Shown: one piece after another, positions 1-7,045 of the stretch
Numbering within the stretch: the first letter of the stretch is position 1
Layout: each line of letters opens with the position of its first letter
Source of the DNA: JAFLBI01 sp964616465
Lineage (GTDB): Bacteria; Bacteroidota; Bacteroidia; Chitinophagales; Chitinophagaceae
Length of the DNA stretch: 64,000 bases
Direction: 5' to 3'
Assembly (NCBI GenBank): GCA_964616465.1
Contig: CAZTTO010000008.1
Coordinates: 83,401-147,400 of the forward strand
Position numbers and translations under genes: made by a program
The notes under the pieces: generated by a model
Database searches by the model: none
What the model was told of the DNA's origin: nothing
Seen by the model: the letters and a program-made list of their open reading frames with translations, nothing else

Positions 1-117
1 CTTTATCCTTGCGAGATAATATCCAATCTTTTTACCAAGATCTCCTCCACCGTTACACTCAATTGATTCCGTATATGTAAGTTCACTTAACTCTTTAGGT
101 ATTTTATGATTTTTCAT
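1..117 (-). CDS. Double-glycine-leader bacteriocin-like peptide, 3' end beyond window
   Basis: ATG at 117 opens a frame running off the left edge, giving at least 39 residues. The N-terminal part is polar and acidic and ends in a Gly-Gly-Gly run at residues 23-25 (ELTYTESIECNGGG), as in leaders cut by C39 peptidases. The mature part begins DLGKKIGYYLARIK. The start lies 7 nt after the stop of the peptide at 125-343, so the two form a pair, like the two peptides at 3177-3583. A role as precursor of a secreted antimicrobial or signalling peptide is inferred from the leader; the mature sequence matches nothing I recognise. Confidence 0.6.
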   Translation of the reverse strand, partial: MKNHKIPKELSELTYTESIECNGGGDLGKKIGYYLARIK

Positions 118-124
118 AAGGTTT

Positions 125-343
125 TTATTTACAATTACATGATTTAATGCCTTCTTTATAACCTTCTGAAACATCAGAAAGGAAATCATAAGCTCCTATA
201 TAAACAAGGAATTTGTCAGTATACTCCCATACCTTTTTACCCAATTTTTTTATGGTTTTAATTTTTCCGCCGCCTTCAATTGTTGAAAGCTCATTTGCAC
301 TTAAATGTGACAGGCAGTAATAATTCAATGATTGTAATTTCAT
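125..343 (-). CDS. Double-glycine-leader bacteriocin-like peptide
   Basis: A 72-residue peptide. The leader (residues 1-26) has the pattern LSxxELSTIEGGG typical of class II bacteriocin or signalling peptides processed at the double glycine by a C39-peptidase ABC exporter. The mature part is Lys-rich (IKTIKKLGKKVWEY), has a hydrophobic centre and ends CNCK. It lies directly behind the conserved structured leader at 344-475, which also precedes the peptide at 3389-3583. The matching exporter in this window is truncated, so secretion would need another transporter. Family membership rests on the leader motif; activity is unknown. Confidence 0.7.
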   Translation of the reverse strand: MKLQSLNYYCLSHLSANELSTIEGGGKIKTIKKLGKKVWEYTDKFLVYIGAYDFLSDVSEGYKEGIKSCNCK

Positions 344-475
344 TTTAAATAAAATTTAATTGTAACGCACCTATGTTGATGGCCTTCAACTGGGCTTGGT
401 GCAATGCGCCCAATAGTTCGTCAACTATTCTGGAGATAAAATTAAAAACTTGCAGTGCAACCTTATTGCACTCTA
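344..475 (-). promoter_or_regulatory. Structured 5' leader of peptide genes, copy 1
   Basis: About 130 nt, nearly identical to 3584-3714. It contains the terminator hairpin of the upstream HTH pseudogene (stem AGTGCAA/TTGCACT, 454-472, followed on the minus strand by a T-rich run), then a 7-bp hairpin AATAGTT-CGTC-AACTATT at 412-429, then GTTGA/TCAAC close to the start codon. The 412-429 stem differs from copy 2 by a paired change (A-T here, G-C there), so pairing is kept. It may act as operator, attenuator or leader RNA. Confidence 0.55.
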
Positions 476-665
476 GTAAATGAAATGTTAAAATGCCCTT
501 CTTCCATATAGCTAATGGAGTTTTTTTGATTTATCATATTGACGCTATAGTTTTTTTCATAGCTGCAATAATCTCTACAGTCGTTTTTTTAGTATATCAA
601 TTTTGCGCTTATTCTAAAGATGTTCGTCTCTCTCTTATCCTGATGAGACAGTCTGTAGTTTGATT
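463..665 (-). pseudogene. Degenerate copy of the HTH regulator gene
   Basis: DNA similar to the intact HTH gene at 3702-3935. The C-terminal end is well kept (YMEEGHFNISFTRVQ then stop, against YMEQGHFNISFTRVQ). Further upstream, substitutions, small indels and an in-frame stop near the helix-turn-helix destroy the frame, and no start codon fits. Weak similarity in the non-coding flank runs on to about 775. It has the same place relative to the peptide genes as the intact copy, so a whole regulator-leader-peptide cassette was duplicated and this regulator then decayed. Confidence 0.65.
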
Positions 666-977
666 TCGTATTATCAATTATTAGCTGTATTCTTCAATCA
701 TCTTGTGTTTCATGAGGTTTAATGGTTAAAAGTCATATTTCTCTTCATGCATTCCTCTGTGATCTATCACTTATGATGTCCTTTTCGCTATTTTAATAGA
801 GCAGGTAAAATTACTTGATAGCTAATTTGTAATCTCTATCAGTATTAGTTTACTTGTTATTTTATATTGTGAAATCAAAATACTAAAAGGAGCTTAATCA
901 TTTTTTAGCAGCGGCCTTTGCTAAGATTAGATGAAGATCATACAAATAGTTGTAATATTTCAGGACTAAACTAAGTC
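666..977. other. No gene seen; decayed flank of duplicated cassette
   Basis: AT-rich DNA of 312 bp with no credible reading frame. The stretch around 737-775 resembles the DNA upstream of the intact HTH gene (about 3985-4015). A short inverted repeat TTAGCA/TGCTAA lies near 905-925, beyond the CPBP-like gene. The rest is unexplained. Confidence 0.5.
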
Positions 978-1421
978 CTAAATCGATGTCAATGAAAGAG
1001 CGATAATATTCTTTAAGCAATGTATAAGTGTTACCGACCAAAACTTATATTTAGGAATTTGATATATGGCTAGTGCATAAATTATTCCAGAGAAAAAGGT
1101 GACACAGACATAATAAGCAGAATGTGTGTGCATGATTGCAAAAAGTAATCCAATATGGAATATTGCAAAACCTTTTGGAAAGTCTACACGCTTAAAAAAT
1201 TTATAAGGCAAATAAATTAAAATAAAGGTTTCAATTATTGGCATAATTAGTGCAACCAATAAAAAATAGATAATGTTTGAATTGATATTTTCAAATGTCT
1301 TGTTTTTTGTATCAATGACAAACTCTGAACTTAAATTTGAGTTTAGGAAATCAAAGATGCATGCAACCAAAGAGTTGCATAGAAGATTTAATGATAGATA
1401 TTTAAAGACATTAATAATCAT
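978..1421 (-). CDS. CPBP-family-like intramembrane protein, possible bacteriocin immunity
   Basis: A 147-residue membrane protein with about four hydrophobic segments. Three short motifs fit the CPBP (Abi/CAAX protease-like) family in order: an acidic motif PIIETFI (normally EExxxR, so one Glu is missing), then FAIMH, then HCLKN near the C-terminus. CPBP proteins often sit beside bacteriocin genes and give self-immunity, which fits the neighbours. The start overlaps the end of the truncated exporter gene by 11 nt. The region upstream in frame is open back to a stop near 1462 without a start codon, so the N-terminus could have been affected by the same rearrangement. Function is inferred. Confidence 0.55.
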   Translation of the reverse strand: MIINVFKYLSLNLLCNSLVACIFDFLNSNLSSEFVIDTKNKTFENINSNIIYFLLVALIMPIIETFILIYLPYKFFKRVDFPKGFAIFHIGLLFAIMHTHSAYYVCVTFFSGIIYALAIYQIPKYKFWSVTLIHCLKNIIALSLTSI

Positions 1422-1692
1422 AGAAAAAATATCGGTTATAATAAAAGTAAATGGATAGTCGAATTAAATTATTTAGAGCTGCAAATTCTAGCGATGCCCC
1501 TTTTGCATGAATTTCCAAACGACCAGCAGCTTCAATTAAACCTAGAACATTCTTTCCTCGCTTGTCTGTTCCTGCATATTGCCGGATTCGACTTACTGGA
1601 AGTTGTAAGTTATAGTACATGGCAACGGATGCAATACAAGCAGCACCACAATCAGTTATATCTCTTTGCTTAATGCGTACTTTACTCTTCAT
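1411..1692 (-). pseudogene. Truncated C39-peptidase bacteriocin ABC exporter (N-terminal fragment)
   Basis: Residues 1-75 are a typical peptidase C39 N-terminus: IKQRDITDCGAACIASVAMYY holds the catalytic Cys15 in DCGAAC, and RIRQYAGTDKRGKNVLGLIEAA follows. Homology stops at LEFAALNNL; the last ~18 residues are unrelated and rich in Tyr/Phe. The catalytic His/Asp, the membrane domain and the ATPase (over 600 residues in the family) are missing. The start overlaps the HlyD stop as ATGA, so the two were translationally coupled. A deletion probably fused the broken gene to the CPBP-like gene; a local assembly join is the alternative. Confidence 0.75.
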
Positions 1693-2864
1693 TCTTTTTT
1701 TGCAGTTTGAGGTACAATCGGTGCAGTAGGATTAAGCCAATCGTCTACCTTGTCAAATAAAAGTTGCCATAAAGTGCGTTCTGCTACAACAAACCTCGCT
1801 TGAAACGTTAGACCTTTTTTTAGTTCGCCTTTATATCCATTTTTCAAGTGTAGTTGGGCGCTGTCAAATGTGCAACGCACTTTAAAAACTGGTTTGTTCT
1901 CTACAATAGAAAAGTCGTTGTCGATAGAAATAATTTTCCCGGTAAGAATCCCGAAGTAATTGTAGTCAAATGCATCTATTTGGAATCTAGCTTCTTGCCC
2001 TATTTTCAATAGCCCAATATCTCTTGTACTTACATAGCATTCTCCAATAAGATTACTTTCTGGTGAGATAATACATAAACTTTCACCTGCTGCAATAAAG
2101 TTCCCTTTATACCGAGAATTAATATTTTGAATTGCTCCACTCACTGGAGCATATATATAATGATTTCTTTTATCAGTCTTTATCTGTTTCTGTTGGGCTG
2201 TGAGTTGAGATACTTCTGATTTATATTTTTGTAAATCATTTTGCCAAGAAGTAAGTTGATCATTTTTGAATGCTTCAAAAGCTGCTCTTAATCTTTCTGC
2301 TTCAATTTCTTTATCAAAGTGTTCTTTGCGGGCAATGACATGGTCCTTCAAAAGCTTGTTATACATATCTTGCTCATGTGTTGCTTTTTTAATTGCAGCT
2401 TCCTGGTCTGAGACCTGAAACTGAAACCGACTTAATTGTTGTCGATATAGTGGTGTTTCTAAAATAAGGCTACTGTACTCCTTTGCATTAACCAGCTTTT
2501 CTAAATCATATATAAATTCTAATCTTTGTTTTAGTTCAAATTGATTAAGAATAAGTTGTGGGGTAGTTTGATTATCCTTAATTGTTGCTAATAACTGTCC
2601 TTGCTTTATTGTATCCCCTTCTTTCACAAATAAGGAATCAATTATGCCTGAAAGAACAGGATTAATTTCAGTACGTTCGTTGAGAGGGCGAGTGAGGCCG
2701 ATAGATTTTACGGAAATGGTAGTTCGTAAAAACGGCAAGGAAATAAAGAAAGACACTACGAATAATGAGACCAAACCAAAAACGGAAAATGACCCATAAA
2801 TATTGTATTTATTATTTAAGTAACTAAAATCGTCTTGATCTGAAATCCTTCGAAAGTGATTCAT
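1689..2864 (-). CDS. HlyD-family membrane fusion protein of a bacteriocin exporter
   Basis: 391 residues. A short cytoplasmic N-terminus is followed by a membrane segment (about 24-46), a biotinyl-lipoyl-like half (PVLSGIIDSLFVKEGDTIKQG), a long coiled coil (about 115-225) and the second lipoyl half (IYAPVSGAIQNINSRYKG). The C-terminal part is a beta-barrel-like domain ending in a Pro-rich tail. This is the periplasmic adaptor that links a C39 ABC exporter to an outer-membrane channel. It appears intact, although its partner exporter is truncated just downstream (ATGA overlap). The 56-residue membrane peptide gene lies 17 nt upstream, probably in the same transcript. Confidence 0.85.
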   Translation of the reverse strand: MNHFRRISDQDDFSYLNNKYNIYGSFSVFGLVSLFVVSFFISLPFLRTTISVKSIGLTRPLNERTEINPVLSGIIDSLFVKEGDTIKQGQLLATIKDNQTTPQLILNQFELKQRLEFIYDLEKLVNAKEYSSLILETPLYRQQLSRFQFQVSDQEAAIKKATHEQDMYNKLLKDHVIARKEHFDKEIEAERLRAAFEAFKNDQLTSWQNDLQKYKSEVSQLTAQQKQIKTDKRNHYIYAPVSGAIQNINSRYKGNFIAAGESLCIISPESNLIGECYVSTRDIGLLKIGQEARFQIDAFDYNYFGILTGKIISIDNDFSIVENKPVFKVRCTFDSAQLHLKNGYKGELKKGLTFQARFVVAERTLWQLLFDKVDDWLNPTAPIVPQTAKKE

Positions 2865-2881
2865 CTTGATTGAATACGAGT

Positions 2882-3052
2882 TTAATTCTTATAATATTTG
2901 CTTTCCCAATTATTTCGAATTTTCCTATCTGCATAATCATAAGATAATTTATAGACTACAATTGATAACGCAATACAAGTAATTATAGTAACAGCAAACA
3001 ATATTGTTTCATTTTTATTTATCTCTTGTCGATTTTGATAATGATTTTTCAT
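2882..3052 (-). CDS. Small single-pass membrane protein of the bacteriocin-like locus
   Basis: A 56-residue frame from ATG at 3052 to a TAA ending at 2882. It has a polar N-terminus (MKNHYQNRQEINKNE), one strong membrane segment (about residues 17-35) and a basic tail YDYADRKIRNNWESKYYKN. The tail resembles the end of the bacteriocin-like peptide at 3177-3359 (AYADAKISKWK). It lies 17 nt before the HlyD gene. I do not recognise a family. It could be an immunity peptide, an exporter accessory or a leaderless peptide. Confidence 0.5.
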   Translation of the reverse strand: MKNHYQNRQEINKNETILFAVTIITCIALSIVVYKLSYDYADRKIRNNWESKYYKN

Positions 3053-3120
3053 CTAAAACTAATTTTTAATTGATTCAATGAATAATCTAATTAGTAAGAA
3101 ACAATTTTTATTTTTTTGAT

Positions 3121-3158
3121 AAAGTAAGTCTCTTGAAATCATTCAAGAGACTTGCTTT
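3121..3158 (-). terminator. Strong hairpin after the peptide pair
   Basis: Perfect 12-bp stem AAGTCTCTTGAA / TTCAAGAGACTT (3126-3137 and 3142-3153) with a 4-nt loop, extendable by AAAG/CTTT after one mismatch. It lies between the peptide at 3177 and the small membrane gene at 3052, so it separates peptide expression from the export genes. Confidence 0.7.
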
Positions 3159-3176
3159 GGTAAGTGCAGTTTACGG

Positions 3177-3359
3177 TCACTTCCACTTCGATATTTTAGC
3201 ATCGGCATAAGCGTATGCTGCCGCATAAATACCGATTATACCGCCTACTACTCCAAAAGCCGCCCAAAAGGCACCGCCTCTTGTTTCAGCTTGTTGTTCT
3301 TTATTCAATTCAACTAAGCTGAACTGCTTTAAATCCAAATGTCTGTCCTGTTTCATCAT
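3177..3359 (-). CDS. Double-glycine-leader bacteriocin-like peptide
   Basis: 60 residues (two ATGs in a row, so 59 or 60). The leader ends LNKEQQAETRGG at residues 28-29. The mature part is small-residue rich, with GxxxG-like spacing (AFGVVGGIIGIYAAAYAYA), typical of membrane-active two-peptide class II bacteriocins, and a basic end ISKWK. It lies 29 nt after the peptide at 3389-3583, so they probably make a two-component pair. The family is assigned from the leader and composition only. Confidence 0.7.
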   Translation of the reverse strand: MMKQDRHLDLKQFSLVELNKEQQAETRGGAFWAAFGVVGGIIGIYAAAYAYADAKISKWK

Positions 3360-3388
3360 TAATTATTTTAGTTGAGTTTGAAAATCGG

Positions 3389-3583
3389 TTATTTTTTTGC
3401 CGCCTTAGCTTTCTCATATTCATTAAGTCTTTCTTTAAAAGCGGCGGCAGCAAGGCTACAAGCTGCCATAACTCCCCAACAACCATAAATAACTGCTAAA
3501 GGTAAAAAACCGCCATTTTGTTCTTGCATTTCAGTTTGCTCCATGGGAGCAAGTCCCATTTTGTTCAAATCCAATGTTTGCAT
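3389..3583 (-). CDS. Double-glycine-leader bacteriocin-like peptide
   Basis: 64 residues. The leader is acidic and ends MEQTEMQEQNGG at residues 24-25. The mature part has a hydrophobic stretch rich in Ala, Gly and Cys (about residues 26-48) and an amphipathic charged tail ending KAKAAKK. It is the first gene behind structured leader copy 2 (3584-3714), itself downstream of the HTH regulator gene. It is probably processed and exported with the 3177-3359 peptide, though the exporter here is broken. Confidence 0.7.
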   Translation of the reverse strand: MQTLDLNKMGLAPMEQTEMQEQNGGFLPLAVIYGCWGVMAACSLAAAAFKERLNEYEKAKAAKK

Positions 3584-3714
3584 TTTAAATAAAATTTAAT
3601 TGTAACGCACCTATGTTGATGGCCTACAACAGGGCTTGGTGCAATGTGCCCAATGGTTCGTCAACCATTCTGATGATAAAATTAAAAAACTCAGTGCAAC
3701 TTTATTGCACTCTG
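3584..3714 (-). promoter_or_regulatory. Structured 5' leader of peptide genes, copy 2
   Basis: Nearly identical to 344-475. In transcript order: terminator hairpin of the HTH gene (3693-3711), hairpin AATGGTT-CGTC-AACCATT (3652-3669), and TGTTG/CAACA (3614-3631). The middle stem is kept by a compensatory base-pair change between copies. No exact TAnnTTTG box was found inside, so the promoter of the peptide genes is uncertain. Confidence 0.55.
3678..3711 (-). terminator. Intrinsic terminator overlapping the HTH stop codon
   Basis: Stem AGTGCAA/TTGCACT (3693-3711) with loop CTTTA; the loop contains the TAA stop (3702-3704) of the HTH gene. On the minus strand a GAGTTTTTT run follows. The degenerate copy keeps the same arrangement at 454-472. 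Confidence 0.7.
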
Positions 3715-3935
3715 GTAAATGAAATGTTAAAATGTCCCTGTTCCATATAGCAATAAGTATTTCTTTGTTTGTCATAGTATATCGGGGCTCCCATTTGTTT
3801 CATAACTGAAATAAACTCGATAGTCGTTCTTTTTGACACACCAATTTTTTGCGCTAATTGTGTAGGTGTTCCTGTGCCTTTTATCTTGATGAGTCTGTCT
3901 ATTGTTTGAAGTCGTTCTATAAATCTTCTAGGCAT
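3702..3935 (-). CDS. Small HTH-domain transcriptional regulator
   Basis: 77 residues from ATG at 3935; a TTG at 3947 would add four. An HTH_11-like winged helix spans about residues 5-55: RLQTIDRLIKIKGTGTPTQLA then KIGVSKRTTIEFISVMKQMG, followed by a beta-wing IYYDKQRNTYCY. No sensor domain is present. The gene lies directly upstream of the leader and bacteriocin-like peptides in the same direction and has a decayed paralogue in the same place at 463-665, so it is the probable local regulator. Target and signal are unknown. Confidence 0.7.
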   Translation of the reverse strand: MPRRFIERLQTIDRLIKIKGTGTPTQLAQKIGVSKRTTIEFISVMKQMGAPIYYDKQRNTYCYMEQGHFNISFTRVQ

Positions 3936-4071
3936 ATATCTCAACAATTTATTTTATGATAGCTTTTAGTTTCGAAATGGTTTATCTCTTCATGAATTGC
4001 TCATTGGGTTATACATTTTTGGTCTCTTAATTTAATATTTCAATAAATGCATATCCAATAAGTCATAGCTG

Positions 4072-4431
4072 TTATTTCTCCCTGTTTACATTCCCCTTCC
4101 TCCTCCTTAATTTTCTTGCGCCATATCCAACACCTGCAATCAGAAGTGCGCTAAGTCCTCCGTCAATTGGAACATCGTGCACACTTCCTCCACCAGGAAG
4201 TGATGGTAGACCTTCTGCCTGTATCATTGGCTCAAGGAGTTGTTCAAGCATCTTGATTGGATTTGATTCTTCAAATGCAGGTAAAGGATAATCATGTGTG
4301 GGTGAAAAATAGTCTTTCAAATACAAGTCTTTTAGTGGAAACATTCCACCAGCCTCTGGATTTTGTGCTGATACTAAAAATGATACGAGTAGTAAAAACA
4401 AAAGGGTCAAATAGAATTTTAGTGTTTGCAT
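4072..4431 (-). CDS. Small exported protein with PID-CTERM-like sorting tail
   Basis: 119 residues. A signal peptide (about 1-22, ending VSAQ) is followed by a Pro-rich low-complexity body. The C-terminus has VPIDGGLSALLIAG (Pro-Ile-Asp, then a short membrane helix) and a basic tail RKLRRRK. That tripartite tail fits exosortase-type sorting signals of Bacteroidota called PID-CTERM, recognised here by pattern. The start is 3 nt after the stop of the T9SS cargo gene, so they share a transcript. The function of the mature part is unknown. Confidence 0.65.
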   Translation of the reverse strand: MQTLKFYLTLLFLLLVSFLVSAQNPEAGGMFPLKDLYLKDYFSPTHDYPLPAFEESNPIKMLEQLLEPMIQAEGLPSLPGGGSVHDVPIDGGLSALLIAGVGYGARKLRRRKGNVNREK

Positions 4432-4434
4432 AAC

Positions 4435-6861
4435 TTATTTTTTAATGAACGATTGGGTATAACGGTTTTCTTTATTCTGGAGTAATAAGATGTAGTTTCC
4501 CGAGCTAAGTTTACTAATATCAATTTGTAAACGACCGCCAGTATGAACTCCATGAGATTGTCTTAATCCTTGCATATCTAGTATTTGCCATTGGAACGTA
4601 CTACCAAATGGCGTTTCGGTTTGTATGTAATTGTGTGCAGGGTTTGGGAAAATGTGTATTGATTTTGCAGGTCCATTGTAGCTGATACTTCTCTTTTGCT
4701 TAATAAAATTTAAGTTGATCTCTTGTTGATTGGTTTGAGTATTGTCCCATTCAATATGTAAAGTATCATTTGACCAATCTAGCTTCAATGACTGATTTGT
4801 TTCTTTTTCAAGTTTCCATTCTTTCTTCGATAAACCAAGCGCTTCAAGTGTGTACACCTGATTTTTCATATTCCATAACGAAAGTGTAATAATGCTATCA
4901 TTAAAACTGCTAGGTCTACCTTCTAATGCCAGTAGCTGCTGATTGGATTGAATAGCAATATTTTCATCTGGATTGTGCATTTTAATAGCATCTTCTGATG
5001 TTATCTCGGGCATGAAATTTTCATTGTAATGTAGAACAGCTTCATCGAGAAGTGTTTTGTTCGATTTTAATTTGAATCGATAAGTTGCATCTGTTGGAAT
5101 TTCATCTTGTGCAAATACTTGTTTGTTCTGATAAGGTGTTTTATGCTCTTCTAAAATCTCTAATCGTGGTTGGGGACCAGTAATTTGAATAAAGAAACCT
5201 TTTCCTGCTGGAATATTTCTATTTGTATTTCCGTTACTACCCGTTAGTCTGTTATAGGCAACATATCTTCCTCTCGTTGCCTCATTGGGATCCCATATAT
5301 AGTAGGTGCTACCAATATCTTGTTTGATTACTGACCGCCAATCAATAGGGCTAGGAAAGGGATTTCCAACTAATTGGTATCCCCCTACTGATGCTTGAAT
5401 GGGAGTAGCCGAATTTGCATCAAGAACAATTCTTCCCGTTTGTAAAACACCCGTAGCAACTAAATTGGTTGGTGTTGGATTGGGTGTCTGTGTGGCTTGT
5501 AAAGAAATATTTCGATCGCCCCTGATATACATGAGAAATGCTTGTCCAGCACTAATTGGTTGAGCAACTGTCGACTGTATAGCTTCCCAATCTTGCGTGC
5601 TTGCATTGAAAGAAAATAAGGAAGGATTTCTTGTGGGAGACATATCCATACCCAATGTATTACCCCCAGTAATGTGAGTCCCAATTCCACTTAGTGCACC
5701 GTGTGCATCTTGCCAATGATGTGCAATTCCATTTCTGGTAGTTACACTGGAACTTAAGATTCTGAATCTTCTGCTGGGAGGTATAAATTTTTCAACAGTT
5801 ACTGAATCAAATCCTGTATGTGCCCCTAACAATGGTCCAATCATTGCTTGTCCTCTTATAGAACTCTTTATTATAAGGTGTTGACCATTCATATTCCAAT
5901 TAGCTCCTGCAGCTAATTGTACATAGCTGCCACTTTGAATGGTCATAGATGTATTCGGCCTAAATACTAGGCTGTCTCTGTCAATGGAAAGCCGAATTGC
6001 CGTTGTATCATTTCCTAATGAAAAACTGGAATGCCTTCCTTCTATTATTAACGGTCCTCCGGTTGTTAAATGTTCGCCATTCCATGCTCTCCATCTCTGA
6101 TAATTATTTTGAAAACTTGATGGGGGTGTGCCTGAGCCATCTCTCTGATTACCCCAGCTAGAAAGTAGGTTAAGAGGTTGATTTGCTTTATTGTAAAAAA
6201 CTGGGGATGAAAATACCTCTACATTATCTATAGAGAAACTTGGCCTTCCGCCACTACCAGCTTGGTCGCGATAAATCCACCTTAGTTGGACATAAGGCTG
6301 ATTGTTACAATCGGGAGGTAGTTCTAAAGAATAGGTTCTTGGGCTAATAGGATTATTTCCAGTTGTGTTAGCCCATCTTGCTGAGTTTACAAATTCAGAA
6401 TTAGGAATATTCCTGAATGCTGAGCTAGAATCAGTGCGATATTGAAGAGTTACAATTCCTGTTCTTCCATTGAGTTCTTGTCGTTGTGAGGCAATCGTAT
6501 ATCTAATAATAATTTGATCTGCCCCTGTAGTCTGAACGGCTAGTCCAATAGATCGAATAGAACTTGCTGCCGAGATCATCCCAATTTTGCCATTCATATC
6601 ATATACCCCAGCACTTGTTGTATTGTTTCCGCCGGACCCCAGACTTTGAATGGCTGATGGATGGGCGAATAAATATCCATTGGGACTGGTTAAACTTCCT
6701 GGAATTTGCCACCCAATAAAACCAGTAGGGTAGGTCCTTTGTGAGCCATTGAAGCTGCTGAAGTCCTCCCAAAATGGAATAGGTCTGGCGTTGGGATGAA
6801 TTTGGGCTTTTGTAGATAGTGAAATAATGCCGAAAAGGCATGGTAGTAGAAAATTTCTCAT
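4435..6861 (-). CDS. Large secreted protein with T9SS type A sorting domain
   Basis: 808 residues. A signal peptide (1-19, ending STKAQ) is followed by a jelly-roll-like region (about 30-220, with the SIDNVEVFSS strand common in such domains), a repetitive beta-rich middle and, from about 735, a T9SS C-terminal domain with the opening IHIFPNPAHNYI and the close LSSGNYILLLQ...FIKK. The protein is exported by Sec, crosses the outer membrane by the type IX system, loses its tail and is released or anchored. It could be an adhesin or matrix protein. Translation of the PID-CTERM-like gene begins 3 nt downstream. Confidence 0.85.
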   Translation of the reverse strand: MRNFLLPCLFGIISLSTKAQIHPNARPIPFWEDFSSFNGSQRTYPTGFIGWQIPGSLTSPNGYLFAHPSAIQSLGSGGNNTTSAGVYDMNGKIGMISAASSIRSIGLAVQTTGADQIIIRYTIASQRQELNGRTGIVTLQYRTDSSSAFRNIPNSEFVNSARWANTTGNNPISPRTYSLELPPDCNNQPYVQLRWIYRDQAGSGGRPSFSIDNVEVFSSPVFYNKANQPLNLLSSWGNQRDGSGTPPSSFQNNYQRWRAWNGEHLTTGGPLIIEGRHSSFSLGNDTTAIRLSIDRDSLVFRPNTSMTIQSGSYVQLAAGANWNMNGQHLIIKSSIRGQAMIGPLLGAHTGFDSVTVEKFIPPSRRFRILSSSVTTRNGIAHHWQDAHGALSGIGTHITGGNTLGMDMSPTRNPSLFSFNASTQDWEAIQSTVAQPISAGQAFLMYIRGDRNISLQATQTPNPTPTNLVATGVLQTGRIVLDANSATPIQASVGGYQLVGNPFPSPIDWRSVIKQDIGSTYYIWDPNEATRGRYVAYNRLTGSNGNTNRNIPAGKGFFIQITGPQPRLEILEEHKTPYQNKQVFAQDEIPTDATYRFKLKSNKTLLDEAVLHYNENFMPEITSEDAIKMHNPDENIAIQSNQQLLALEGRPSSFNDSIITLSLWNMKNQVYTLEALGLSKKEWKLEKETNQSLKLDWSNDTLHIEWDNTQTNQQEINLNFIKQKRSISYNGPAKSIHIFPNPAHNYIQTETPFGSTFQWQILDMQGLRQSHGVHTGGRLQIDISKLSSGNYILLLQNKENRYTQSFIKK

Positions 6862-6984
6862 AATTACTAATAACTTTTATAATGAGTTTAATAACGACAA
6901 TTAAATTGTCGATGTGAAAATAAAAACCGTGATTTAAAATTCAAAGTTGCGCCGCAAAATTTTTCACTTTTTTTAACAATTGCC

Positions 6985-7020
6985 AATTTGACACATTTAC
7001 TTCAAGTGGTATTGTCTTTG
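6985..7020 (+). promoter_or_regulatory. Probable htpG promoter
   Basis: TTG at 6988-6990 and TGTCTTTG at 7013-7020 (one mismatch to TAnnTTTG), spaced 22 nt, about 25 nt before the htpG ATG at 7046. Confidence 0.45.
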
Positions 7021-7045
7021 CTTTATTCCCTCAAAAAAAAATACT

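Noticed and set aside
880..980. Peptide end AKAAAKK with stop, downstream of the CPBP-like gene, similar to the tail of the 3389-3583 peptide
   Set aside because: No start codon or leader in that frame, and the similarity is low-complexity Ala/Lys, so it cannot be told from chance.
1273..1458. Plus-strand frame of 61 codons across the CPBP-like gene start
   Set aside because: It overlaps the better supported minus-strand genes and has no recognisable feature.
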